Positions 1 through 16,150 of a stretch of 64,000 bases of DNA are shown here, in pieces. Both the position numbers and the translations under genes were made by a program. The first letter of the stretch is position 1. Each line of letters starts with the position of its first letter. The notes beneath the pieces were generated by a model. It worked only from the letters and a program-made list of their open reading frames with translations. It did no database searches and was not told the DNA's origin. Source of the DNA: Mastigias papua (taxonomy: Eukaryota; Cnidaria; Scyphozoa; Rhizostomeae; Mastigiidae); NCBI GenBank assembly GCA_964019165.1, contig OZ025284.1, positions 2,573,521 to 2,637,520 of the forward strand, read 5' to 3'.

Positions 1-1323
1 CATTGCTATCATAATCAGACAATTCAAATTTATTGCAAAAATTTGAGGAAAATGAAAGTTATACTAAGAGTAACAGATGATCAAATGCAGTAGTACAAGA
101 AACAATCATTGATAAATCAAACAACAAAACATGAAAGGGGGATTTGCAATAGCTTTCTTTGGCAAGTCGCTTGACATGGAAATGGTAAAAGAAAATTAAT
201 TCTGGGAGAGACTCTGGAAAGTAGAGTACCTTTGTATTGACACAACAGCTTGTAGTCTGCAATGTTTGGAGTTCTAAGGTTCATTTTAAATCAAAGAAGC
301 TAAGTAATGAGAAGACCTTGGAGGATATCAATAAGGATGACACAATAAGGTACATTAGTTTGACAAAACCTGCTGTAAGTAAATAATATATGAAAGCAAA
401 AACACACAGATAGTGACACACAAAATAATAAATCAGCTAAATAAAAGAAAGAGCTCAATGTTTCAAACACAATTTCACAATCTATTCATTGCTGATCTGG
501 TCTTGGAATGCAAATTTAACAATTGGTATAAATTAGCCTAGTTGTTACTAACTAGCTTAGTTGGTATTAATTAGCATATTTGGTTACAATTAAGCTACAT
601 TGTAAACAAATTTCAAATAAAATAAAAACAAACAAACAACAGAAATGTTCCCACAGTTGCTGTAGGAGAATAACTATAGTGCTTTGTACTCACACCTACA
701 TTGTTGCTTATCAACAAACCTATCTCTTTCCACTCTAGGTCCTAACTTAGCACGATGATATATCAACTACTGGTATACAGCTACACTACATATAATTATA
801 TTCCTTTGGCTATCATATTGATACCATCTTCTCAATGACTAGTCCTTTAAAAGGGAAGAGCAAGAGGGGAATATGACTTTTACCCAGAAGCAAAATGAAT
901 GCCATTGTAGGTATAGCTGAAAGTTATTTTACAATTCACTCAAATTGTCTCTCAGTCTTAGTAGCAAAGAGCAATGGTCTACATATACAAAACAGGGTAT
1001 ACTTGAAGAATCCAAAAAACCCTGCCTTGACAAAAATAGGAAAACAGTGCAAATCATAAAAGTTCTGTAAGAATATTTGGCTTAGTCCCAATAGACCTTC
1101 TGTAGGCTTCATTGGAAACATCTCCAGAGACTAGTGTCAAGAATTTCCTTTACATACAACTACTCGGCAAGGCATATAAATAAAATGATAACATTGCCAA
1201 TCTGTTGCTTGTGGTAAAAAGCTTTGTGTGATAATCATTCAATAATAAATTATATAAACAAAGACATTCAATGTTCTGGGTACCAAAAAGCAAACACTCT
1301 AGAAAATGACATAAAAATTCAGA
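1..1323. other. gene-less flank downstream of the IDH3 gene
   Basis: No convincing coding exon, RNA gene or mobile element is seen here. The open frames are short, unconserved and AT-rich. The stretch lies 3' of the minus-strand IDH3 gene and probably contains its 3' UTR, but I could not choose a polyadenylation site. Confidence 0.5.
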
Positions 1324-2481
1324 TTATTTTGCAGATTGCTTTCTCCTTGAGCGCATCAGTTCTATCTCTTGCTCTAGAATATCAAAGAATTCTGATGTAG
1401 TTGTTGTGCCATTGATGTCTGCAGTTCTAGCCTTCCCACTCACAACAATGTTTGTGATTGCCTTTTCTATCATTGATGAGTATATCACCAGGCCAAGATG
1501 TCTTAGCATACTTGTGCCAGCTAGCAGAAAACTTATTGGGTTGGCAATATTCTTATCAACAAGTGCTTTTCCACTATTACGGGTGCCACTTTCAAACACT
1601 GCATACTCTCCGCCATAGTTTGACCCAGGAGGGATCCCAGGACCACCGATTAGAGCTGCAGCAATATTGGTAATAACATTTCCATACAAATTTGGCATCA
1701 CCATTACATCAAACTGTTTTGGATTGGAGACCAACTGCATGGCACAGTTGTCAATAATCATGTCTTTGAATTCAATATCTGGGTAGTATTTTGATACGTT
1801 TCTACAAGTGTTCAAAAATAGGCCATCACTCATTTTCATAATATTAGCTTTATGAATTGCTGTGACTTTCTTTCTGTTGTTTTCTTTGGCAAATTTGAAA
1901 GCAAAGTGTGCAATTCTCTCAGATTTTTCCTCAGTTATAATTTTCATCATTTCTATAACCCCACTGACATTCTCATGCTCAAGATGGCTATATTCCCCCT
2001 CTGTATTTTCCCTTACAATGATTATATCAACATCTTTATGTCTTGTTTCAATAGTTGGGAATGATTTGCAAGTAACAACATTTGCAAACAAATCAAGCTT
2101 GTGCCTAAGCTGAACATTATAAGACATTTGGTTAGAGTTCTTCCCTTCTGGAGAAACCCAGTTTCCTTTTAGTGCTACTCCATTTCTTTTAACAGATGTT
2201 ACTGCATCCTCTATCGTCTCTGAGGAATCTTCGTCACTTGACGCCTTTACATTTACAACTTCAAAATCGATTGGGACACCGGCACTTTTGAACACTTCTT
2301 GAGTACCTTGCATTAGCTGCGGTCCAATCCCATCACCAGGCAACATGGTCACAGTATGGCGACCTCCATATGTTCCAGTAAACCCACTGCTGTTGAAATT
2401 TGCAGCTTGTACTAGAAGGGGCTTCCATCGTCGCAAGAGACTACAGTGTAGTCTGTTTACCTTTGCCAGGAAAGTCGACAT
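1324..2481 (-). CDS. IDH3G: mitochondrial NAD-dependent isocitrate dehydrogenase, regulatory (gamma/beta-type) subunit
   Basis: A single uninterrupted frame of 385 residues covers a whole IDH3 subunit, close to the usual family length. The N-terminal ~35 residues are rich in Arg, Lys, Ser and Leu without acidic residues, as in a mitochondrial presequence. The mature part opens with GGRHTVTMLPGDGIGP, the nucleotide/substrate-loop signature of the family, followed by IIVRENTEGEYSHLEH and KVTAIHKANIMK. In the C-terminal family signature NLYGNVITNIAAAL, Asn and Thr replace the Asp residues that bind metal and isocitrate in catalytic alpha subunits. That marks it as a regulatory subunit of the TCA-cycle alpha2-beta-gamma enzyme. 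Similarity looks closest to gamma, but beta cannot be excluded. The coding region has no intron, which is unusual beside its intron-rich neighbours. The start is the only Met before the presequence and lies 109 bp from the start codon of the divergent GOLGA7 gene. Confidence 0.93.
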   Translation of the reverse strand: MSTFLAKVNRLHCSLLRRWKPLLVQAANFNSSGFTGTYGGRHTVTMLPGDGIGPQLMQGTQEVFKSAGVPIDFEVVNVKASSDEDSSETIEDAVTSVKRNGVALKGNWVSPEGKNSNQMSYNVQLRHKLDLFANVVTCKSFPTIETRHKDVDIIIVRENTEGEYSHLEHENVSGVIEMMKIITEEKSERIAHFAFKFAKENNRKKVTAIHKANIMKMSDGLFLNTCRNVSKYYPDIEFKDMIIDNCAMQLVSNPKQFDVMVMPNLYGNVITNIAAALIGGPGIPPGSNYGGEYAVFESGTRNSGKALVDKNIANPISFLLAGTSMLRHLGLVIYSSMIEKAITNIVVSGKARTADINGTTTTSEFFDILEQEIELMRSRRKQSAK

Positions 2482-2590
2482 ATTACTGTGTTAAAATGGT
2501 TGTATATCGATAAACTAACGCAAAGCCACAAGGGTAATTTCACCTGCTGTGGGCGGTACTTGAAGTACTTTGGTTCAAAATAAGCTCAAA
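2482..2590. promoter_or_regulatory. putative bidirectional promoter between IDH3 and GOLGA7
   Basis: Only 109 bp separate the two divergent start codons. The interval contains GGGCGG (about 2550), a GC-box-like hexamer, and no TATA box at a sensible place for either gene. Both core promoters and both 5' UTRs must lie here or extend into the coding regions. The shared-promoter role is inferred from spacing alone. Confidence 0.55.
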
Positions 2591-6417
<3,827 letters not shown>

Positions 6418-6471
6418 TTGTAATCAGCCACATTTTATAGGACCAAATTCTGTTTTCTTTTTGTATTTTAG

Positions 6472-6674
6472 GATTCAGCATTGGGCTGGTAAAATTGAAA
6501 GAAATTGCAAGACAAAATTGACCACAAAAAGGTTCTGATACCTGCACTAGGCTATGGAGCTTTAGAAGATAAATAAAAATGTCAGAAAGCCCCATAGCCT
6601 AGTGCATGTATCAAGCATTTTTTGGATAATTTTTTCTTGCAATTCTTTCAGTTTGACTACCCCAATGCTGAAGG
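6472..6674. repeat. fold-back repeat at the 3' end of GOLGA7
   Basis: Inner arms around GGTTCTGATACCTGCACTAG and CTAGTGCATGTATCAAGCA pair closely. Outer arms around TTCAGCATTGGGCTGG and CCCCAATGCTGAA pair again, for a total length near 200 bp. The candidate polyadenylation signal AATAAA (about 6570) sits in the loop. It looks like a MITE that has become part of the 3' UTR or immediate downstream region. Confidence 0.7.
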
Positions 6675-7072
6675 TCATGTGCTCCATCACAGAGGCCCAT
6701 AACATCACCTTCCCGTGATCCTATGCAAGCTTTCTGATCCTTCCTCATCAAATATGTGAACCTTTCAGCTGAGATGGGCCATGGCATTGGCCTTTCCAAG
6801 GGTAAATTTGCAACTTCATTTTGACTGGCACAGTTGGTAACTGGGGGTAGGGTAGCCCACATCTAGTGGGTTATCAGAAATACCCCTAGTGGTGCCATAG
6901 ATGTATCAAATTATAATATTTAAGTTGAATTCTGAGCAATGCAAAATGACATAAAAAATTTCCAATTGCTGTATTTCTGAGGGGAATAGAGTTAATTTTT
7001 GGAATTTCATGGGCCTGGACGTAGATTGGTGAATGGCTAAAAGACTAAGGAATCCAAGCCCTTGAAGTAGTA

Positions 7073-7397
7073 CCATAGATCCTCGAATTAGCCCCCCTCA
7101 AATAAGCCCCTCCCTTGAATAAGTCCCCATGCTAGAACTTCAAATTATTAATAAGCCCCCCCTCAAGTAAGCCCCCACCCTAGTTGATGATGAAGACTGT
7201 GGTAAAGACTAATGCTTGAATTTACACTGTTCGTGTAATAGTATGGAGAAAAGGATTTTTGGCAATGAGCTTTTTATATGATATTTGTCAAATAGTTTTA
7301 TAAGCCCCCCTCAAATAAGCCCTCCCCTTGAATAAGCTCCCACCCAAAAGTATCAGATTTAAATAAACCCCCAGGGGGCTAATTCGAGGATTTACGG
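7073..7397. mobile_element. TIR-bearing MITE, family A copy 1
   Basis: It is bounded by TA dinucleotides. The left end (CCATAGATCCTCGAATTAGC) is complementary, apart from two changes, to the right end (GCTAATTCGAGGATTTACGG). The interior repeats AATAAGCCCC-like blocks. A second copy in the opposite orientation lies at 28784-29111 and aligns throughout. No transposase is encoded. The TA target duplication suggests a Tc1/mariner/pogo-type mobiliser. Confidence 0.85.
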
Positions 7398-7399
7398 TA

Positions 7400-10300
7400 T
7401 CATCTTTTTATTGTTATAAAAGTAGTATTATATTGAAGACAATAGAACTGTTGACCTCATACTGTTAAGATATTCTTGCTAACACCCCTTTAACTACAGC
7501 CATTATTTTCCTAACAGTGAGCTCTATTTCTGTACAGGTAAATTATAATTTTCCTTCACCTTGGGTTCAGATTGAAATTTCAGCCCCAAGTTGAAGAATC
7601 CATTGTAGATTAATAAAGTGTAGTAATGATTAAATACAAGGAGAATTCATTTGATTTTCAAAATACATAGTACAAATTTGGTAAATGATAAAACAGTTGT
7701 GCTGTCATTGACATCATGCAATTAACCTCATATTGATACAGTAGAAACATTTCACCTGGTAAGTTTTGATTTTATGCATCACAGCAATTTATTGGGTTTT
7801 CATGGCAGGAATATGTCCACAATTTTTTTTAGATTATTTTGGAGAACATCAATAAGCACACACACACCACTTTGCTTTTAGTTTATAATGCAGACTGTAT
7901 AGGTCATCCTTTTTGTAATGCATTTGAAAAATACTGCTATGCAATTTTTATAGAGACAAAATTGAGAAAGGAAAAAAGTTGCTGAAAGTAGATATTGTCT
8001 TCACCAGTGATCACAAAACTTTATAGGGATGAAGATTCTGTTTTGGAGTATCAATATATCAAGAAGTAAACAGATAGCAGTGGCATGCTGAAATACTTTA
8101 ATTTGGGGGGGGGGGGAGTGAGTTTAGGAAAAGGAATTTGCAGAGAGGTATGAACTAGGCTCTGTAAATGTTGACTAGTCATGACCATTATGCAAACTTT
8201 TGCTAGTTGGCTACAAACTAGCCAACTACTCCTGCAGAATTTTGACGGCTGTAACACCCACTCAAAGCCCCTCAATTTCTTAAATTGTTTTGCCAATGTT
8301 TTCCTAGCACAGCTGCACAATTATTGTGTATGTAGGCAGATGGTTGTGATTTGCTTTGCCTGGTTTACAAATAATCATAATAGAAAAGTGGAGCCAATTT
8401 TAAAGCGAAAGGATTTATTGAGTGACTGTATTTATGGTATAACATACTTGAACATTTGTAGTTAGTAAACTGGCTGGATCTTTTCCTTGAAACATAATTC
8501 TTGTAATGTGTCTAGTCTTGGTATTCTTATAGTTTCTTAACGCAAATAGAGCAAAGGCCATTAGCATATTCAGCAATCTTTCTTAGCTGGTTCTAGATCA
8601 AGCCCCAGTGAAATTTGACTGTCGTAGTTATAGAGCAATTCACATGAGTGAAATAGTTTACATCTATATTTTGCAAGTTCTTAATGGCACATGGAAGAAA
8701 AATTTCTTTAGAAAAGCCAGCAGTACCAGATGTATTTTGAGACGGTTTTGACTGACAATCTTCGGCGTATAGAATGTAACCACAATAATTGAATTGAACC
8801 TACCAAAATAAATGCCCAGTTTTAAATTAAGTTCACAACTGAGCATATTTTGGCAACTTCATCTTGACCACCGTGATGACATATTATGCTCTGAAGAGTG
8901 TCAATCAAAAAAGCTGTCATAAAACTGCCTGTCATGCTTGCTCTTTTTAAAGCAGCATTTGTTGTGATGATTTCCTGTTATTATTGACAGCAAGTAAGTG
9001 CCTAGTGTGTCTAATGAATATGGACTTTTTAATTCGTTGGAATCCTCCCCTTATCAGTCATTTCGTTATTCCTCTGTCCATACGTCCGTAAACAAGAAGT
9101 TGTTAGACACTAGTATTCAAAGTAGTCCTTTTTACTTAATTAAGTTAAAGTTGAAGCCATGGGAGGAGAAGACAAAGCCTCGAGGATTCCTAACTGATTT
9201 TTTGGCAGTTCACTAAGAGCAGTTGTTTAGTAAACAGTTTTGGTGGTCTCAGTATTAATGCGTAAAGATGCTGTCGTGAAATTGAGGCATTATATTCGTG
9301 GATAGTGTTTGAAAGTTTGAAATTACCGTCCTTCTTCATTCGAACTTCACTTTTGTTCTCTTTTATTTTCGTAATATTGGAAGAAGCTTAATTCTGTCTG
9401 AGCTTTAGTACAACGGCTATTGAAAGTAAAGATAAGTCACAATCGGGCTCTTGAAGCGTACTCACACAACACATGGTGTTCTGGTGTTGTATTAGGAATA
9501 AAACAGAGGTGAAAAGTTGCTTGTCAGGTTCTGTCAGCTAAGATGTCCGGCATTACGTTAGCATTGGTGCATTGTCCTATGACTCTTTATAGTATTGTCT
9601 TTTGAGCCCTAAGAAGTCAGTTATGATTTAAGGAAGTTAAATCTGTTGTAGTAGTGTTCAATGTAAGGATTTCATTTCAACAGGGAGCGCCAGCCAAATG
9701 ACTAAATTTTGTTATATGTTGTAGTTATATTTAGAAATTGTATATACTTTGCGATATCATTTCCGTTAACTGCTCACTTATTTGACTTCTTCTTTTGACT
9801 AAATTTTCGTACTGTAGAATTTCAAAATTCACAGAAATTGGGGACATTTTGTTTTTCACTTAGGCCAGATACTGTCTTATCCACGCTGAATTCATTGAGT
9901 GGCAATTTTACAAGCCAGGTAATAGACTGGAAATAATTAGATTTGCCTTGTTGCGGGGAATGTGCATATTTTGATGAGAAAGGCCGATATTTGTTGTCCA
10001 AGCTTGTTTTAGCTGGATGAGGAAGATATAATTTCTCATTTTGCGCGCTATTTTTGTAATAGACGACGTGTAATAACAACCGTTGCTTGCAAACCGGGCC
10101 GGTATGAGTACAGATGATCTCTTCATTACAGCAGCCAGTGTAATTGCAGAAAAACATATGACATTATAGAGATTCCAGTACATCCTGCACACTTGCAAGT
10201 AGAGACGAAGCTTGATCTTTTCCATTACGGGATGGGGGGGGGGGTGTTAAGCAAAGATGCCCGACGAAAGGCCATGCTCTACTCATATATACCAGCACTC

Positions 10301-10446
10301 TCGCAAAGTGCAGGAGTCGGCAGTGATCGTCACTGAATAGTAACCTCCAACAGCTTACAACCATTCTCCCGGGCATTTTCACTTAAAGTAATATTATTAT
10401 TTTTCAATGTAACATCCTGAAGTCATCTCCAAATAACAACATTCGA
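7400..10446. other. intergenic stretch without recognised gene
   Basis: Poly-G runs occur near 8104 and 10232. Short frames here show no family signature and no plausible exon pair. I see no RNA gene or complete transposon. Confidence 0.45.
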
Positions 10447-11282
10447 TCACTTTGGACAAACACTTGTGAAGGATCGAATATTCAATATGATATATATCGA
10501 AATACCAAGGAAGTCCTAAAAGCCATTCGAACTGAACATACTGAGCGCCTTCAACATGAGCTAACTTCACAGGGTTACATTTTGTTTTGTCTTCTTGATA
10601 ACTCCCTTAAAATGGCAAACTCTGTCTGGTCCACTCTTCAGAGCAACATGCCACGTACCATCTTTAATTTCACTAGCAACTCATTAGCAACCCGTGTAGA
10701 TGGTGCTCACATGGAATCTTAGCCAAACTTCTGATTGTTTCTTCTGCTTTTGTCTTGAAAGTTTATTACATGTTGCAGACTGCAGAACTTACCTCGATGA
10801 AAGCCGTTTTACATGGCGTCACAATTCAGCATTGCAGTTTATTGCCAATCCTTACAGTCCATTGTTGGTTCTACCTTATATGTTGACCTACCAGGCTTTC
10901 TCTCTCCTTGCATACTTACTGGCAATACGCTCCGTCCCGATCTTCTTTTTGTTACCGGGGATCGAAAACTCTTTGAGCTCGAATTGACAGTGGGTTTTGA
11001 AAAATATCAATGCTCATAGGAAAAAGGAGAAGCACCATCATCTTCTTCAAACATTGAGCGCTCAATTTTTTCTTGTTAAATTTGTTAATCTGTCTGTTAG
11101 CTGTCTTGGTATATTCGGTTGTTCTGCCGATTTTTATTGATATGTCCAAAGATTTAGAAATATATAAAAACTACCTTCTTTTTATCATCAGAAAAACCTC
11201 CCATATAATCATCCGTTCCACCTATTATATTTTTTGCCGAAAGAACAAACCTTGGACCAGTCCTGATTTGATTTTATTTTAG
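10447..11282 (+). pseudogene. 3' relic of a non-LTR retrotransposon with restriction-like endonuclease
   Basis: Several plus-strand frames, interrupted by frameshifts and stops, form one C-terminal protein region. A zinc-knuckle-like CFCLESLLHVADC is followed by RHNSALQFIAN, then LRPDLLFVTGDRKLFELELT, then HRKKEKHHHLLQTLSAQF and NKPWTSPDL. A knuckle followed by a PD...E-x-T endonuclease signature is the arrangement at the C-terminus of R2/NeSL-type elements. The open frames cannot be joined without repair, so the copy is dead. The clade is inferred. A related fragment from the RT region lies at 48540-49140. Confidence 0.65.
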
Positions 11283-12733
11283 TTACTTGCAGTTTCTATA
11301 CTATGCTTATTATTTATCCTTTTCATTGTTAAATAGTTCAGGCTAGCCAGTTACAAATTACCTCGTAATAGTGAGATTTGTAATTGTAGTTTAATTGAAT
11401 AAAATCAACAGTTTCTATTATCTTTTATTTTCTTTTTTGACTTATGTTAGGAGGGTTACCCTTCAGCATAAGCTTTTTTTAAGGTGCTCTCCAACAAAAA
11501 CGTAGAAAGCTACAAAAAGTATTATACTAAATAAATTGAAATTAACTAGTTATATCATAAATAGCTAAGTATAACAATTTAATTACAATGGAAGTATAAA
11601 AGTTATATAACTGAAAGCTAGATATGATAAGAACTTTCTGTTAGCTACTAGTTATATGAGAATGCTGGCATGCCTGATAAAAGGGCCATCATGCCTTAAA
11701 ATACTGAAACTAAGTCAAAAGTTGAGGACAAAAACAATTAAACATTTAATTCTGTTTACTTTTCATAGATTAGTAATACGCTGATGCAAAGAAATCCCTT
11801 TTCTCGATCATTGGGGTACTGCTCCCCCTATACTCCATGGTAACTTTTCCCAGCTCGTAAGAGTGTCAAGTGAAAAGCTTTACGTGCATTCATACACGTG
11901 GCTTTGCAATAAATTCATACACGTATTTTGGAGTAGTATTTGATGCTGTTTTCTCTAGTTCTCTCTCTTTCTCGTAAGTATAATGTGTGAGAATATTACT
12001 TCTCAAACAAACCAGTTTCACACGTCATTTATTTGTCTTTGTCCTACTTTATCTTTGAATTTCAAAGTCTGTACTCTTGGGATACTAGGGAGGAAAAAGC
12101 CAGAAAGGCTATGTTGTCAATAATTTGCCATCTGATATTTTTATTTGCGTCTATGAACAACAAGAGACATCGTTTCTTGAAAGAGGGATAGAACATTTAC
12201 CCGCAAGGGACTGAACCGTAAGTGGTAGGTATTGTTTGGAATTCAATAGCACCAGCTTATGTTATTAGTGGTTGCTGTCAGAATGAAAATGATTTGTTAG
12301 CTCGCTTGATGTTATGGTGTTACCGGGAATAAATTTATGCTAGGCAATATGTTAATCTCTGGTGCAACCTTTATGCCCCATTAACGACAGGAAATGAACT
12401 CCTTCACATGAGAGGACGGACAATTTGCGTTTTCCCCTGATAATCAGCGATAAATTGAGTTAATACATTCACTTTCTTTCAAATAGTTTATGTCAGCAGA
12501 ATTAGTTAGGTATCTCAATACATTTTAAGTTTCTGCAACATTGGAGATTGACAAATATCGAACGGACGCTTGTTAGCATTGGATTGATGTGGAAAACGTT
12601 CAAGTAAGGTGATGCGTCAGGAAAATCGTTGAAGTCTCTGAGGATAGACTGGTGTAATTCAGTATCAACGTTGTCTAACGAGGAAAACAGGCTACGGTAT
12701 TTTGAATCCAAGCAACTTGCTGCATTTGATAGC
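11283..12733. other. intergenic region upstream of the Ras-like GTPase
   Basis: No exon or mobile element is recognised. The last few hundred bases probably hold the GTPase promoter and 5' UTR. An in-frame stop at 12605 precedes the first in-frame ATG at 12734. Confidence 0.4.
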
Positions 12734-15700
12734 ATGCCTCATGCAACTTTCAGGAAAAAGTTCCGGTCATTTCTGGACTTACCGGAATACTGCGATTGTT
12801 CAGGATCAGATGAAAACTTGCCATTCGGTTCGTTGAGCCCTTCAAGCACTTGTACGGATTTGGAAGATTCCCGAGATGCCAAATCTCCTGTAGGCGATAC
12901 CAGTACGTTTAGGCGTGCAATTAAGCGAACTTTGTCTTGGAAAAGGCGAAAGTCGCAAAGTATAGACACGCTGCATCCTGACGTAAAATTAACACCCGAA
13001 GAGGAATCATGCACAATATTCATAATTGGGTATTCAGGTGTAGGAAAAACCGGTATGTTTGATGCTTTGATTATATTATTAGCTATTTTGTTTGGATTAT
13101 GTCATTGACTGTTGCTTACAGCTGCCCCTTCACTATATTATTAAAGCCTTATTTCTATATAGTTGTAAGCTGCCTGTGACTGCCTGTGATTGACATCTGC
13201 TAGCTTCGATGCTCCGGACACCTCAGGCAATTAAGGTTTATGGAAACGCTCTCGTACTGTACCGCCGGGAGGTGTTTGATGTGCTGTTAAGCTACCAGGA
13301 AGCTACCGCTACTGCCGGGAGAAGGCTGAGCAAATTCAACTTTCTCCCGGTTGGCTTAACGTACGGTAGCGGCTTAACGGCACAACAAACAGCTGCCGTC
13401 AGTACCGTAAGAGAGCACTTCTATTAAGACGCAATTGTCTGCGATGCTGGGAGCATGGAAGATGGCAGATGACAGAAAGCAACCGCAGGCAGTCGATGGC
13501 ACCTTACGGCTATATGGAAATCAAGCTTAACAGAACAAGCATTTCCATGATAGAGACTTCGATTGCCGTAGAACAAATGTCCATCGACAAGAAGATTCTA
13601 TTTTGGAAGCTACTTATTTTTGTAAGATCACTTAATCAACAATACGAAAATGGCCATATAGAGAGTTCCCGAGAAAAGCATAATGCTTGAACAAAGTCTG
13701 GTTCATAATCTTAGCATTATTCTTTTATGTCTATCCGTCTGATTACTTGTTCTTCGTTGAATACAATTCTTCACTACTCTTCTCTCTCAAAACCACCTTT
13801 CTCCCATTTCCCATCTACCTTCAAGCTGTCAGTACAACACTACCACCTTCCTTTTAGTCTTCCTCTATTCTTCTTTTGCACTACCAAGTCTTTGCAGCAT
13901 TCGTCCTTACATAATTCTATTTATTCTGGAACTTGCAGGGGACCTAAGCACCTTTCCCTCTGCCACTTTCATCTTTCTCTCCCATCCTTGTTTTTGTCTC
14001 CAGCGTTGACCCAGTTAATTGCCAAATTGCTCGGCTTACTATCACCCTGCAAAACATCTTATTAATTGTTCTCAATTGTCCATGGCTTCTTTCACAACAC
14101 CCAGCCTATTTAGGCCCGTACTATGTTTATCGCCCTCCTTTCTGTTTCATCCGTAATTCAGTTCCTGTCCGTGCATTATCAATTTTTCCTTTTCCTCATT
14201 AATCGCCATGCACAGATAAACCATCTGTACTTTTGTGCTTGACCACAATCATTTCTATGTCATCAATTTCCTCTTCCATGTTTCCAGCTTCTCGTTTTTT
14301 TCTTCCCTTGTGTCAAAAACAGGACCATGACATCTATGCCTCTTTCTGGATTCCTGCCGTCTTATAGAGCTTTTTTGTGGCCTGTGCGGAACAGGAATGG
14401 GCTTAGAAGAGATCCTTGATATTTAAATGAAATGTCATAATTTTATCCAAATTGTTGGGTTTCTAATGAAAAATGTTAAATCAAGCTACTTTCAAAGAAA
14501 GTCCCTGTTATGTTCCTTTGCACTTACATAGTATATAGAAGTGTATAAATCATAAATGTTTTTGAACATTGCAATCATTTTTCATGGATGCAACGCAGAG
14601 TTGAGTATATTCTTAGACACTCTGGCATGTTATGGTTGCTTAAGATAAAATATTGTTGATTCCTGTAGTGAACCCAAATTCATAGACAACTTGCTGCTAG
14701 AAACTTATCAGAAGAAGAGCAAGTTAGAAGTATTAAAGTACCGTCCTTTATTCTACCACAATGCTTACCAAAGTATGCTCTTCACTATAGCACGAAAAAG
14801 CGGGAACATTCTTTTAGCATACTGAAAGCATTTTCGTCTGACACTCGTCAGAGTATGAAACGTCGGATATGCTAAAAGAATGTTCCCACGTTTTCGTGCT
14901 GTAGTGAAGTTCTGTAGTACCAACAGACTTTTAAATTATGCTCTATTATGTTATTATATAGCCCTACTCTTGCGTAAATAACTTTGTTTATTCTTCTTTT
15001 CTTGCTCTCTCTTCCTTGAGATTCACATTTTATGATGTCGATTTGTAGCGGCAGCAGTCCGATTTCTAACTGGCAGATACATTCATGAATATCTATCAAC
15101 ACAAGGTACGTGATTTATTTCTTTAAACAGCTACAATGCATACCAAAAGTACTTGGAACACCCACACATTTCTATGAATATCCAGCTCCTGTCACTCTTC
15201 CATCATTGCAGTTAAAATGTAAACCCCTCCCCCCTTAAACAAGGGGAGACCTATAGGATTGTACACATGCATCAGTTGTACAAGTTGGGTTGTTCATATT
15301 TGCTTCAGACGACATTGTTTGAAGGGGGAGGAGATGGTATAGCCCATACATAACATAAATCATAGCTATTGTTCCAAGAATTTTGACAAGCATTCTACCT
15401 TTCTGTGCCATCCCAGAGATTACACGTTTTTTCATAAGAGAATTTTTATAACCAAATACTGAAACTTTCTTAGCTTTCTCATCATTTCAGTACTGAAACT
15501 TTCTTAAAACTTTCTTTGCAAGAATGTCCTAGTTGGCGTGACACTAGTGTTACACTGACAGGCACTACACAAACATAACACTCTAATGAGACTCTAATGC
15601 ATAGGTTACCACAAAAGGTATGCAAATTAAGTTAAAGCGATGGCGGTTTTGTGCGAATATTAGAATTTTAAAAGGTATATAACTTGTCAACTTTCTTAGG

Positions 15701-16084
15701 TCTCAAAAACCTAGTACTGAACTTTGCTAACTTTTTTGAGCAGTCGAGTACTACTTTCTTATAAACCTCTTTCGTATAAAAAAAGACGTCAAACTTATCC
15801 AATAATTCACCCAACATTTGTTTTGAGGATGTTGGTTGATACTCTGGATGCATTTTGTAATATTGCCGTTGCAGTTTGACCACACTTGAAATGACGGTGG
15901 CCGTCCGTGAGCATGACCTTATACTGTAGATCTACATAGATCTCAAAAGTTCAATACCGTAATGCTTCGATTAAACGCCCGGGGCGTTCATTAACTTTTT
16001 TGATATTTTAGGGGGCGTCTACTCGAAGGGGGCGTCTACTCGAAGGGGGCGTTTATTGAATTTTTGTACGTTTTCCTTCCTAGG

Positions 16085-16150
<66 letters not shown>

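Noticed and set aside
12629..12733. N-terminal extension of the Ras-like frame to 12629
   Set aside because: The upstream start would be TTG; the first in-frame ATG is at 12734 and an in-frame stop lies at 12605.
13209..13427. 72-codon frame in GTPase intron 1
   Set aside because: It coincides with a fold-back repeat and does not connect in phase to the flanking GTPase exons.
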